DNA from: Natronospira sp.
Lineage (GTDB): Bacteria > Pseudomonadota > Gammaproteobacteria > Natronospirales > Natronospiraceae
Reading direction: 5' to 3'
Assembly (NCBI GenBank): GCA_003558125.1
Contig: PWMQ01000045.1
Coordinates: 1 to 64,000, forward strand
Length of the DNA stretch: 64,000 nucleotides
Shown: positions 7,627 through 15,841 of the stretch, piece by piece
How the letters are laid out: each line of letters starts with the position of its first letter
Numbering within the stretch: the stretch's first letter is position 1
Translations under genes and position numbers: made by a program
The notes under the pieces: model-generated
What the model saw: only the letters and a program-made list of their open reading frames with translations
What the model was told of the DNA's origin: nothing
Database searches by the model: none

Positions 7627-8514
7627 ATGGTCAAACCCGCACGTTGGTACGAGGAAAGCACCGTCTACGAGATCAACGGCCACCGGATTCATGTTCATGA
7701 ATCGGGTCAGGGCCCCGTGCTGCTCTGCCTGCATGGTGTCGCCGGCGCTTCCTGGAGCTGGCACAAACTGGCGCCGGACCTGGCGCGAGGCTTTCGCGTG
7801 GTCATCCCGGACCTGCTGGGCCACGGTTATTCGGACAAGCCGAGCGACGAACGCTACTCGGTGGTGGCCCATACCGACCGCATCGAATCCCTCATGGCGG
7901 CGATGGACGCCCCCCGCTTCCACCTGCTCGGACAGGGCATGGGCGCGAGCATCGCCCTGGAGTTGATGGCCCGGGCGGATGGCCGCCTGAGCGAGGGCCG
8001 GGATCCGCGCATTGATCCCGCCAGCCTGTTTCTGCTCAACCCGCCACTCTTCCCTGAACTCGCCCGCCAGCCCCGGCCGGAACGCTGGCTGGCGACGCAG
8101 TTTGGCTATCTCGTGGCGCTGGCCGGCAACCGCAAGCTGTTCTGGGAATATCTCAATCAGCTGTCCGGACCCTATAGCAGGCCCACGCCGAAGGAGGTCT
8201 CCCAGCTCTGGCGCCTCTACAGCCGCGACGGGGGCCGCTGGACCTGGGCCTCCCATGCCCGCTATCTCAAGGAGCTGATGCGCTACGGCAAGCGCTGGAC
8301 CAAGGCCATCCGCGCCACCGAGCGCCCCCTGCAACTGGCCGCCGGCCCGGATGACCCCATCGCCGGCCACCAGCTCGACCCGGCCTTCAAAAGGGCCCTG
8401 CCGGAACACGAACGCATCCGCATCGGCCGTCTGGGCCACGCCCCCCACTTCGAGGCCCCGGACAAGGTCCTGCCGCTGATCGAAAAATTCCACAAGGACA
8501 TTGGCGCGTCTTAA
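7627..8514 (+). CDS. Alpha/beta-hydrolase-fold protein lacking the nucleophile serine
   Basis: A 295-residue alpha/beta hydrolase. The oxyanion region (CLHGVAGASWSWH), the PDLLGHGYSDKP block, a likely acid in GPDDPI and a histidine in LGHAPHFEAPD are present. The nucleophile elbow, usually G-x-S-x-G, reads LGQGMGAS: residues 102-106 are G-Q-G-M-G, so glycine 104 replaces serine. The codon is a clear GGC with no sign of frameshift. The protein is therefore probably not a standard serine hydrolase; it could be a lyase-type, cofactor-free or binding member of the fold. It follows pdxH by 30 bp and has no strong ribosome site. Confidence 0.8.
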   Translation: MVKPARWYEESTVYEINGHRIHVHESGQGPVLLCLHGVAGASWSWHKLAPDLARGFRVVIPDLLGHGYSDKPSDERYSVVAHTDRIESLMAAMDAPRFHLLGQGMGASIALELMARADGRLSEGRDPRIDPASLFLLNPPLFPELARQPRPERWLATQFGYLVALAGNRKLFWEYLNQLSGPYSRPTPKEVSQLWRLYSRDGGRWTWASHARYLKELMRYGKRWTKAIRATERPLQLAAGPDDPIAGHQLDPAFKRALPEHERIRIGRLGHAPHFEAPDKVLPLIEKFHKDIGAS

Positions 8515-8552
8515 GGCGTATATCTTCAAGCCGTGACGCCGTCTTCCGGAGG

Positions 8553-8628
8553 AATCGCGGATGAATCCGCGCCTACGGCGGCTCCGGCATAAGCTATAAG
8601 CTCCGTAGGAGCGAATTCATTCGCGATT
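8553..8628. repeat. REP doublet (REPIN-like), copy 1
   Basis: Two inverted REP units, AATCGCGGATGAATCCGCGC then CTACGG, and CCGTAGGAGCGAATTCATTC then GCGATT, separated by about 25 bp. Together they can fold into one long hairpin. The same unit recurs at 10011-10084 and 15718-15791. It lies between convergent genes and is flanked only by short unstructured sequence. Confidence 0.8.
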
Positions 8629-8678
8629 TCGCCAGCGCGCTCAAAACCAATCGGCGCCAAACCCCAAGGAAGCTCTGA

Positions 8679-9869
8679 TCAATCCCGGCACTCGGTAACC
8701 AATCGAATACGCTGACGTGCAATCATTTCACCACCCGCTTTAACGATTGCGGACCGCCTGGTATAACAGCCTTCACCGCTTCCCTTCTCCTCGCTACCCA
8801 AATACAGATCGGCAGCGTCAATCTTGTCATCACCGACGAACACCTCGTGATTCAGCAACATCCTCGCCACTTGGTAGCGTTCACAGCTACTCATGCGATC
8901 AAAGCCGATACCATCATCATTCAGGTAAGAGTCATAGCCCTGAACTCGACTGAATCGAGGCAGAATTGAGAACTCTACCATTCTCTTGCCATCCTCATCG
9001 GTACTGAGAGCATACTCCACAACCAGTCGATCAGGCCGAGCGGATAACTCCACACCCCCATGACCCTCGACCAAATCGAACTCTACGCTGAGATGTGGCG
9101 CATTCCGAACGCCCGTCAATTCCATCTCATATTCGCCAACCAGCCTGTCCAGGATCACACCAGAACGCCAGCCATGACTCTGAAAACTGACACGCCCCCT
9201 TTCCCCCTGCTCGGCTGATCGATAGGCGTCCAGAAACTGACGGCCCAACTCCTCCCGAAATTGTTGCAGTCGCTCCGGGTCAGCCAGAAAGGCAAGGATC
9301 GTGTCACTGTTTGAGTTACAAGAACTCGGCGTCTCATCGCTTGACCAAGTATCCGATCTAGCGGCCGTGCGGGAGGCACCCAATTGCCCCGTAGCAATGG
9401 ACTCAGAGACGGACTCACCTACCTCCACTAACATATTCCGATGCTGCTCAAGGGCCTCCATATTGTTCTGATGTCTGGCATATTCACTCTCAGGCAGGCT
9501 ACGCGGAATTGCCGTAATCGAATCCATGGAAACCCCGCCCCATTCCACCTCAAAGGCATAAACCTCCCTGGTTTCGGGATTTACATACGTAGCATGTTTA
9601 ACAAGGCTGCGGCATTCGGATAGCAGCGACTCGGGCTTTAACTCGACTTCGCCCTCATCCCCGGCTGGTTCACAATATTCTTCTCGGTGCGCAGTGAGGT
9701 CGCGCTCCATATTGGCAATGGCCAATAACTTGGCCGACGCCTCATCCAGACAGGAAAGACAGAGATAATCCCCCTCGATATCCGCAGCGCTCAATGGCGG
9801 GGTCACCACCAGCAGAAAAAGCGCACCCCAAATCCCTATACCCAAGCGACTTCCAGATCTAGATTCCAT
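8679..9869 (-). CDS. Secreted protein of unknown function
   Basis: A 396-residue protein I do not recognise. An N-terminal signal peptide (about residues 8-29, ending PPLSAADIEG) is followed by a CLSC pair near residues 37-40 and more scattered cysteines (EYCEP, LSECRS, SSCNS, SSCERY, EGCYT, TECRD). This suggests an exported, disulfide-bonded protein. No catalytic motif is visible. The ATG at 9869 is chosen for GGTGGGAG just upstream; 11 extra codons are possible. The coding sequence appears more AT-rich than its neighbours and lies between two REP doublets, so it may be acquired DNA. It has no operon partner. Confidence 0.6.
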   Translation of the reverse strand: MESRSGSRLGIGIWGALFLLVVTPPLSAADIEGDYLCLSCLDEASAKLLAIANMERDLTAHREEYCEPAGDEGEVELKPESLLSECRSLVKHATYVNPETREVYAFEVEWGGVSMDSITAIPRSLPESEYARHQNNMEALEQHRNMLVEVGESVSESIATGQLGASRTAARSDTWSSDETPSSCNSNSDTILAFLADPERLQQFREELGRQFLDAYRSAEQGERGRVSFQSHGWRSGVILDRLVGEYEMELTGVRNAPHLSVEFDLVEGHGGVELSARPDRLVVEYALSTDEDGKRMVEFSILPRFSRVQGYDSYLNDDGIGFDRMSSCERYQVARMLLNHEVFVGDDKIDAADLYLGSEEKGSGEGCYTRRSAIVKAGGEMIARQRIRLVTECRD

Positions 9870-10010
9870 GACTCCCACCCCTTTTTTGGAATTCGATTTC
9901 ACTCAAGCGAAGAATATAGAATGCAGCGGCTCTATCGTCAGCGCAATATGGACCTGGGCTTCGAGTACTGAAGTTCGGTCTTATGTTTTGGTGCCATCCG
10001 GAGGCTTTTG

Positions 10011-10084
10011 ATCGCGAATAAATTCGCTCCTACGGTGCCAATAGCTTACGCCGAAGTCGCCGTAGGAGCGGATTTATCCGCGAT
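10011..10084. repeat. REP doublet (REPIN-like), copy 2
   Basis: Left unit ATCGCGAATAAATTCGCTCC then TACGG; right unit CCGTAGGAGCGGATTTATCC then GCGAT. The two are inverted around a 24-bp spacer (TGCCAATAGCTTACGCCGAAGTCG region). The sequence is nearly identical to copies at 8553 and 15718, and in both others the spacer also carries GCTTACG/GCATACGCTAATGG-type sequence. Confidence 0.82.
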
Positions 10085-10134
10085 TTACCGGGCCGAATCG
10101 AAGGCAATCTGCTCGAATATCAGAATTCGACCTC

Positions 10135-10315
10135 AGCAAGCACAGCCCAGGTGATCCCCACCAAAGGTAGGCCTAGGTGTCGACTGGTCTTTCCAAGACT
10201 GTGTGAGCCAGGATGGCGAACCCAGAGCCCCCAAGGATGGGTCTACGGCGTTCTTGGAAAGGCCTGTCGACACCTAGGCCGGAACGCCACCCGTCACCGA
10301 CATCGAAGGGACCTA
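10135..10315 (+). repeat. Nested palindromic repeat, long copy
   Basis: Outer conserved ends (AGCAAGCACAGCCCAGGTGA and CGTCACCGACATCGAAGG) are shared with copies at 15578-15666 and 15842-16123. Inside are a perfect 15-bp inverted repeat GGCCTAGGTGTCGAC (10170-10184)/GTCGACACCTAGGCC (10266-10280) and a perfect 10-bp one CTTTCCAAGA (10189-10198)/TCTTGGAAAG (10252-10261). The apex holds two small hairpins with GGA in the loop (GCC-AGGAT-GGC at 10207-10217 and a CCAAGGAT loop at 10231-10238) and then ACGGCGTTC. Confidence 0.7.
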
Positions 10316-10379
10316 CCTCTAGCGAAGCCGACAACAATTCGATGTCGAAAAGGAACACGCCAATCGAAGAAGAGAGACG

Positions 10380-10673
10380 CTAGAACTTCTCGCCGCGAAT
10401 GACCTGCACATCCGAGAGATAAAGCACCATGGCAAAATCCTTGAAATAACGCTGGTGCAGAATCTCGGCGATTTGCCAGGCCATGTCTTCCTCGCAGATT
10501 ACTTCCACGCGGATATTGGCGCCCTGCTCAATGCCTGCGGCCCTGGCACCCCGTCGCCCTGAACCCCAGGCCTCGGTAACGGTGTAACCCCGAGCACCGG
10601 CTTCATTGATGATCTTGATCAGGGGGCGCTCCAATGCCTCCTCGGTAATGACCGTCAAAAGCTTGCGGTGCAT
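10380..10673 (-). CDS. sbtB: SbtB-like PII-family regulator of SbtA
   Basis: A 97-residue small ferredoxin-fold protein of the PII/SbtB type (MHRKLLTVITEEALERPLIK, GARGYTVTEAWG, then VEVICEEDMAWQIAEIL). It starts 1 bp after the stop of an SbtA transporter gene, the standard sbtA-sbtB pairing in which SbtB controls bicarbonate uptake. The T-loop segment is Gly/Arg-rich (GSGRRGARAAGIEQGANI). The C-terminal CGPxGC redox loop known from cyanobacterial SbtB is missing; the protein ends VIRGEKF. It is therefore likely to sense nucleotides but not through that disulfide switch. Confidence 0.85.
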   Translation of the reverse strand: MHRKLLTVITEEALERPLIKIINEAGARGYTVTEAWGSGRRGARAAGIEQGANIRVEVICEEDMAWQIAEILHQRYFKDFAMVLYLSDVQVIRGEKF

Positions 10674-10674
10674 A

Positions 10675-11622
10675 TCAACCTCCTGTCACGGGGTAAATGG
10701 CAGCGAGTGTATGGTGATAGAGAGGAACGCCAATCACCACATTGAAAGGGAAAGTCAGCGCCAGAGATGCGGTCAGCGAGAGGCTGGGGTTGGCCTCCGG
10801 GACCGACAGGCGCATGGCCGCCGGGGCCGCGATATAGGAGGCACTGGCACTGAGAGAAACCAGCAGGACCGCCCCGCCCAGACTCAGACCCAGCATCCAG
10901 GCCACAAGACCCCCCACCACCGCCCCGATCAAGGGAAAGGCAATACCGAAAAAGGCAATGAAGAGGCCGTGTTCACGCAGGCCCCCGGCCCGGCTGGCGG
11001 CCACCAGGCCCATCTCCAGCAGGAAGAGCGCCAGCACACCCCGGAAGGCGTCGAAGAATAGGGGCTCAAGTGGCTCCACGGCGACCGGCCCGGCGAGCAG
11101 GCCGATCAGCAAGCCACCCAGCAGCAGGACCACCCCCTTGCCGAGAAAGACCTCCCGGCTCAGACCGGCCCAGCCTATACTGGGACGCAGGCCCCGGACC
11201 AGAAGCACACCCAGAAGAATGGCCGGAATTTCCAATACCACCACCCAGGCGGCGGCATGGCCCTCAAAGGGAATGCCCTGGTGCTCCAGATAGGCCATGG
11301 CCACGGCGAAGGTACCCACACTGACCGAACCGTAATGCGCGGCGATGGAGGCCGCATCGGCACGAGGGAGCTTGCGGGAAAGGCGTAACAGGCCGAAGGC
11401 AATCAGGCCGAGAACGACACCCTTGAGGGCGATCACGCCCAGGCTGGGCAGGATGCGGAGCAGATCACTGTCCGCCAGCTCCACGCCACCCTTGAGGCCA
11501 ATGGACAGCAAGAGCAGAACAGTGAGCAGCTCATAGACGGCTTTGGGAAGATGCAGGTCGGCTTTCACCGCGCCGGCCACGACACCCAGGATAAAGAACA
11601 GGATAACGGGATCGATACCCAC
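10675..11622 (-). CDS. sbtA: SbtA-family sodium-dependent bicarbonate transporter
   Basis: A 315-residue inner-membrane protein with about ten hydrophobic segments in two inverted halves, typical of the SbtA (DUF897) family. Recognisable blocks are LPKAVYELLTVLLLLSIGLK and GLREHGLFIAFFGIAFPL, with SLSASASYIAAPAAMR near the C-terminus. It takes up bicarbonate with sodium. The start is a GTG at 11622 with AGGGGAGT about 8 bp upstream. It is followed after 1 bp by the PII-like regulator gene, forming one operon. In a probably heterotrophic cell it may feed anaplerotic carboxylation in alkaline water. Confidence 0.9.
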   Translation of the reverse strand: MGIDPVILFFILGVVAGAVKADLHLPKAVYELLTVLLLLSIGLKGGVELADSDLLRILPSLGVIALKGVVLGLIAFGLLRLSRKLPRADAASIAAHYGSVSVGTFAVAMAYLEHQGIPFEGHAAAWVVVLEIPAILLGVLLVRGLRPSIGWAGLSREVFLGKGVVLLLGGLLIGLLAGPVAVEPLEPLFFDAFRGVLALFLLEMGLVAASRAGGLREHGLFIAFFGIAFPLIGAVVGGLVAWMLGLSLGGAVLLVSLSASASYIAAPAAMRLSVPEANPSLSLTASLALTFPFNVVIGVPLYHHTLAAIYPVTGG

Positions 11623-11731
11623 GTCAGGACTCCCCTTTGGATCGTGGGGATTCTAGCATGAGCCGGCGGCTTCTTTGGGGCTGGATGGTGGTGGCGCAGC
11701 AGCTCTCTCTGCTACGCCACCAAACGCCACC

Positions 11732-12331
11732 TTAGCTGTCCTGCCCGGTCTGGCGCTCCAGTTCCGTTTCCGCTTCCTGGCGCTCCCGTTCCAGGGCATC
11801 AATCTCGGCCTCAATCTGGCGACGCTCTTCTTCGGGGGCATTGGCTGCCCGCTCCAGCTCCCGCTGACGCACTTCGAGCTCGGATTCCACGGCATCGATG
11901 CGGTCCTGGGGGTGCATCAGGGCCCGCTCGGCCTTGCGCTCGGCAGCAGCCATTTCCCGTTCCGGGGTGCCGACGGCATGGCGGGCATCCCGCTCAATGG
12001 CGGCCAGCTCCCGTTCAGGGGCACGGGCCTGGTATTCGGCGTCATCCAGCTCCTGCCGCGCGGCACGCTCACGGGCATCCAGCTCCCGCTGCGGCGCACC
12101 CGCCTCGTGTTCGGCTTCCGATCGGGCCCGCTCTGCCTCGCGTTCCGGACGCTCCATCGTGTCGCGAACCTCTCGCTCGGCCCGCTCCGCCGCCGCTTGG
12201 CGGCTCTCCTGCCCGGCCCGGTCCACGGCATCATCGCGGGCTTCGTCAAGACGGTCCTCAAGGTGCCCGCAGGCCGACATCAGGCTGATGCCCGCCAGCA
12301 CCAGCATTACTTTCGCAAGCTTCTCAATCAT
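11732..12331 (-). CDS. Charged coiled-coil lipoprotein with 18-residue repeats
   Basis: A 199-residue predicted lipoprotein: signal peptide 1-20 and lipobox M-S-A-C with lipidated C21. The rest is almost wholly Glu/Arg/Ala helix. Between residues 65 and 150 a P-(E/Q)-R-E unit recurs with spacings of 18, 25, 18 and 18 residues (RPERE, APQRE, APERE, TPERE, HPQDR), an 18-residue repeat with one extra heptad. It probably forms an extended periplasmic coiled coil. The ATG at 12331 has GGAGAG upstream. It is separate from dnaE2 (94 bp) and sbtA. Function unknown; mistaken identity as a stalk or tether protein is possible. Confidence 0.75.
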   Translation of the reverse strand: MIEKLAKVMLVLAGISLMSACGHLEDRLDEARDDAVDRAGQESRQAAAERAEREVRDTMERPEREAERARSEAEHEAGAPQRELDARERAARQELDDAEYQARAPERELAAIERDARHAVGTPEREMAAAERKAERALMHPQDRIDAVESELEVRQRELERAANAPEEERRQIEAEIDALERERQEAETELERQTGQDS

Positions 12332-12425
12332 GTGGCTCTCCAGCTTCTGGCGAAATATATCTTGCTTAGGGGAGGGATTGAGCTTCAGGCCTGGCAAGTC
12401 GGCTATCAATCCCTCATTTGGGGGG

Positions 12426-15400
12426 TCAGCGAAAATCCCGGGAACGGGTCACGAGCCGGCCGAGCAAATGGCTCCAGTCTTCCAGGTGATGGGCAATCAC
12501 ATGCTGAACGCCCTCTTCCCGCTGTACCGTGCCCACCACCACCAGCAGGCGGGACTGGAGCACGACCTGGCGATAACGCTCGGCCAGCTTGCGCCAGCAG
12601 ATCAAATTGATCACCCCGGTTTCGTCTTCCAGGGTCATGAAGGTCACGCCCGCCGCACTGCCGGGACGCTGGCGGTTGATGACCAGGCCGGCGGTGACCA
12701 CCGGACTCTCCGGGGCCTGCCGCCACAGGGCCTCGGCAGGCAGGATATCGGCTTTGGCGAGTCGCTCCCGCAACAGGGCCAGGGGATGGCGGCCCAGGCT
12801 CAGGCCCAGGCGGCCGTAATCGGCGGCGATGTCCTCCCCCTCCCGGGGCGGACGCAGCATGGGCTCGGCCTCGGCCATGGCGGCCTCGCCGAACAGGGGC
12901 GTGGGCGCCTCCACCCCCGCCGCCTGCCAGCGGGCGCGGTGACGATGCCCGGCAAGGCTTGCCAGGGCCCCGGCATCGGCCAGGGCATCCACCGCGCGCC
13001 GGTCCAGGCCGGCCCGCTGCAGGAACTGGTCCAGGCGCGAGAGACCGCACCCGCCCTGCTGTACCACGGCCACCACCCGCTCGGCCGCCTCCCGGGCCAG
13101 GCCCTTGACCTGGTTGAAGCCCAGGCGGATGGCTGGCTCGCCTTGGTGGCCGACTTCCAGGGTGCATTCCCACTGGCTATGCAGAATATCCACCGCGCGC
13201 ACCTCCACCCCGTGCTCACGGGCGTCCCGGACCAACTGGGCGGGGGCATAGAAACCCATGGGCTGGCTGTTGAGCAGTGCGGCGGTGAAGGCGGCCGGCT
13301 CATGGCATTTGAGCCAGGCCGAGACATAGACCAGCAAGGCAAAACTGGCGGAGTGGGACTCGGGGAAACCGTACTCACCGAAGCCCTGAATCTGGCGAAA
13401 GACCCGGTGGGCATAGTCTTCGCTGTAACCCCGCTCGCGCATGCCGGCGATCAGACGGTCCTCGAAATGGCCCAGCCCGCCGCGCTTCTTCCAGGCGGCC
13501 ATGGCGCGGCGCAGCTGATCGGCCTCGCCGGGAGTGAAGCCGGCGGCGACAATGGCCAGCTGCATGACCTGCTCCTGGAAGATGGGCACCCCCAGGGTAC
13601 GCTCGAGTACCCCACGCACTTCCTCGCTGGGATAGTCCACCCCCTCCCGCCCGGCCCGACGGGCCAGGTAGGGATGGACCATATCGCCCTGGATGGGACC
13701 GGGGCGGACAATGGCCACCTCGATCACCAGATCATAGAAGGTCCGGGGTCTGAGCCGGGGGAGCATGGCCATCTGGGCGCGGGACTCGATCTGGAACACG
13801 CCCACGGTATCGGCCCGGCAGAGCATATCGTAGACGGCCGGATCCTCGGCGGGGATGCCGGCCAGGCTCCAGCGCTTGCCCCGCCAGTCCGCCACCAGAT
13901 CAAAGCAGCGGCGAATGGCGGTGAGCATGCCCAGGGCGAGGACATCCACCTTGAGCAGGCCGAGGGCCTCCAGGTCGTCCTTGTCCCACTGGATCACGGT
14001 GCGGTCAGCCATGGTGGCATTCTCCACCGGCACCAGTTCATGCAGCGGGCCCTCGGAGATGACAAAGCCGCCCACATGCTGGGACAGGTGGCGGGGAAAA
14101 CCCAGCAGGCTGTTGGCCAACACCATCAGGCGATGAATGACGGGGTTGTCCGGATCCTCACCGGCTTCCAGCAGCCGTGCCCGCTGATCCCGCTGGCCGT
14201 CCCACCACTGGAAGGCACCGGCAAGTCGGTCCAGGCGCGCCGAGTCCAGCCCCAGGGCGCGGCCCGCATCGCGAACGGCCGAGCGGGGCCGATAGCGGAT
14301 CACGGTGGCGGCCAGCGCGGCCCGGGCCCGGCCGTATTTCTGGTAGATATACTGGATCACCTCCTCCCGCCGCTCGTGCTCGAAATCCACATCGATATCC
14401 GGCGGCTCGCCCCGCTCTTTGGAGATGAAACGCTCGAACAACACATTCATGCGGGCGGGATCGACCTCGGTGATGCCAAGACAGAAGCAGACCACGGAAT
14501 TGGCCGCCGAGCCCCGCCCCTGGCAAAGAATGCCGCGACCGCGGGCGAAGGCGACCACATCGTGCACGGTGAGGAAAAAGGGTTCGTAGGCCATTTCCCG
14601 GATCAGGGCCAGTTCGCGGACAATCTGGCGCCGAATGCGAAAAGCCACCCCGTCCGGCCAGCGCCGGCGCATGCCCTCCAGAGTCAGGCGGCGCAGGTGG
14701 CTGATCGGGGTCTCGCCGGGCGGGACCAGCTCAGCCGGATACTCGTAGCGCAGCTCGGCGAGACTGAAAGTACAGCGCCGGGCGATGCGCAGGCTTTCTT
14801 CCCGCAACTGCCGGGGGTAAAGGCTTTCGAGGGCGGCAAGTGGCCGCAGATGACGCTCGCCATTGGGAAACAGGCGCAGGCCGGCCTCGCTCAGGGGCAC
14901 ACGATGGCGCAGGGCGGTCAGGGTATCCTGCAGGGCCCGACGACCCCGCGCATGCATGTGCACGTCACCGGTGGCCACACAGGGAATACCCTGGCGTTCT
15001 CCCAGGGCCATGAGGGCTTCCCGCCGCCGGTCGTCATCGCCCTCGGCCAGCAGTTCCACAGCGATCCAGAGCCGGCCGGCAAAGTGCCCCTGTAGCCACT
15101 GCAGCGCCTGCTCGTCGGCTGTCTTCCCCGGCAGCCAGAGGATGAGACAACCGGCTAGGCCATTGTCGGCCACATCGGCCCGACTCAGCTTGTAGCCGCC
15201 CTTTTCCGCCGCCCGACGACCGGTGGTAATCAGGGCACAAAGCCGGGCCCAGGCGGCCCGATCGCTGACCAGGGCGACGAAGCGCAGGCCGTCCTCGAGC
15301 TTGAATTCGCTGCCATGCACCAGGGGCAGGCCATGGCGGATGGCGGCCAGGTGCGCCTGGACGGCGCCGGCCACCGAGCACTCGTCGGTGATGGCCAGGG

Positions 15401-15503
15401 CGCGATAGCCCAGCCCGGCGGCCCGGGCCACCAGCTCATCGGGATGGGAGGCCCCGCGCAGGAAGCTGAAATTGCTCAGGCAATGGAGTTCGGCGTAGGG
15501 CAT
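12426..15503 (-). CDS. dnaE2: Error-prone DNA polymerase DnaE2 (ImuC)
   Basis: A 1025-residue C-family polymerase, the usual DnaE2 length. An N-terminal PHP domain (YAELHCLSNFSFLRGASHP) is followed by the polymerase core with the catalytic aspartates in PPDIDVDFEHERR and a third in LKVDVLALGML, a helix-hairpin-helix region, and a C-terminal OB fold (AGLVINRQRPGSAAGVTFMTLED). It performs translesion synthesis with ImuA and ImuB under SOS control. A near-perfect LexA box lies 25 bp upstream of the start. Unlike the usual compact cassette it is 1.9 kb away from imuB, separated by repeats, a GIY-YIG gene, fxsA and a cupin gene. Confidence 0.96.
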   Translation of the reverse strand: MPYAELHCLSNFSFLRGASHPDELVARAAGLGYRALAITDECSVAGAVQAHLAAIRHGLPLVHGSEFKLEDGLRFVALVSDRAAWARLCALITTGRRAAEKGGYKLSRADVADNGLAGCLILWLPGKTADEQALQWLQGHFAGRLWIAVELLAEGDDDRRREALMALGERQGIPCVATGDVHMHARGRRALQDTLTALRHRVPLSEAGLRLFPNGERHLRPLAALESLYPRQLREESLRIARRCTFSLAELRYEYPAELVPPGETPISHLRRLTLEGMRRRWPDGVAFRIRRQIVRELALIREMAYEPFFLTVHDVVAFARGRGILCQGRGSAANSVVCFCLGITEVDPARMNVLFERFISKERGEPPDIDVDFEHERREEVIQYIYQKYGRARAALAATVIRYRPRSAVRDAGRALGLDSARLDRLAGAFQWWDGQRDQRARLLEAGEDPDNPVIHRLMVLANSLLGFPRHLSQHVGGFVISEGPLHELVPVENATMADRTVIQWDKDDLEALGLLKVDVLALGMLTAIRRCFDLVADWRGKRWSLAGIPAEDPAVYDMLCRADTVGVFQIESRAQMAMLPRLRPRTFYDLVIEVAIVRPGPIQGDMVHPYLARRAGREGVDYPSEEVRGVLERTLGVPIFQEQVMQLAIVAAGFTPGEADQLRRAMAAWKKRGGLGHFEDRLIAGMRERGYSEDYAHRVFRQIQGFGEYGFPESHSASFALLVYVSAWLKCHEPAAFTAALLNSQPMGFYAPAQLVRDAREHGVEVRAVDILHSQWECTLEVGHQGEPAIRLGFNQVKGLAREAAERVVAVVQQGGCGLSRLDQFLQRAGLDRRAVDALADAGALASLAGHRHRARWQAAGVEAPTPLFGEAAMAEAEPMLRPPREGEDIAADYGRLGLSLGRHPLALLRERLAKADILPAEALWRQAPESPVVTAGLVINRQRPGSAAGVTFMTLEDETGVINLICWRKLAERYRQVVLQSRLLVVVGTVQREEGVQHVIAHHLEDWSHLLGRLVTRSRDFR

Positions 15504-15527
15504 GGGACAGTACCCGGCTTATGAGTA

Positions 15528-15543
15528 CTGCATAAAAACACAG
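15528..15543 (-). promoter_or_regulatory. LexA box of dnaE2
   Basis: Read on the minus strand: CTGTGTTTTTATGCAG, which matches CTGT-N8-ACAG at seven of eight fixed positions. It is centred about 33 bp upstream of the dnaE2 start. A perfect version precedes lexA at 20499. Confidence 0.7.
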
Positions 15544-15577
15544 CGTTTATCCGGACGCAAGTTGGCTTCGGGCTGTT

Positions 15578-15666
15578 TAGGTCCCTTCGATGACGGTGAC
15601 GAGGGGCGTTCAGGCCTAGGTGGCGACAGGCCTACCTTGGGTGGGGGTCACCTGGGCCGTGCTTGC
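15578..15666 (-). repeat. Nested palindromic repeat, short copy without apex
   Basis: Read on the minus strand it matches the ends of the repeat at 10135: AGCAAGCACGGCCCAGGTGA, then CCACCCAAGGTAGGCCTGTC, then CACCTAGGCC, ending GTCATCGAAGGGACCTA. The internal hairpin arm and GGA-loop apex are absent, so it looks like a solo or deleted form in the opposite orientation to the other two copies. Confidence 0.7.
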
Positions 15667-15717
15667 TGATGGCGTATTCAATTTGATGGGCCGATTGCCT
15701 TCGGTTTGGCCGGGGAA

Positions 15718-15791
15718 ATCGCGGATAAATCCGCTCCTACGGCGGCTTCGGCATACGCTAATGGCACCGTAGGAGCGAATTTATTCGCGAT
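15718..15791. repeat. REP doublet (REPIN-like), copy 3
   Basis: Left unit ATCGCGGATAAATCCGCTCC then TACGG; right unit CCGTAGGAGCGAATTTATTC then GCGAT, inverted around CGGCTTCGGCATACGCTAATG. It is the third near-identical doublet in 7 kb and lies between two copies of the nested palindromic repeat. Confidence 0.82.
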
Positions 15792-15841
15792 CAAAAGCCT
15801 CCGGCTAGCACCAAGGCATAAGACTGAACCAACCCCTCCAC

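Larger units (their letters stand above)
9870..10379. other. Intergenic region carrying REP doublet and nested palindromic repeat
   Basis: A 510-bp gap between two minus-strand genes. It contains a REP doublet (10011-10084) and a nested palindromic repeat (10135-10315), listed separately. Nothing else coding or RNA-like is evident; short open frames here are not supported by ribosome sites or composition. Confidence 0.6.

Noticed and set aside
10151-10402. Small open frames across the 10-kb repeat
   Set aside because: They lie within the palindromic repeat and are not shared by the other copies.
11898-15095. Very long plus-strand open frame (over 1000 codons) antisense to dnaE2
   Set aside because: Its protein shows no domain and is rich in Arg/Gly/Gln/His as expected from the complement of GC-rich codons; dnaE2 explains the sequence fully.
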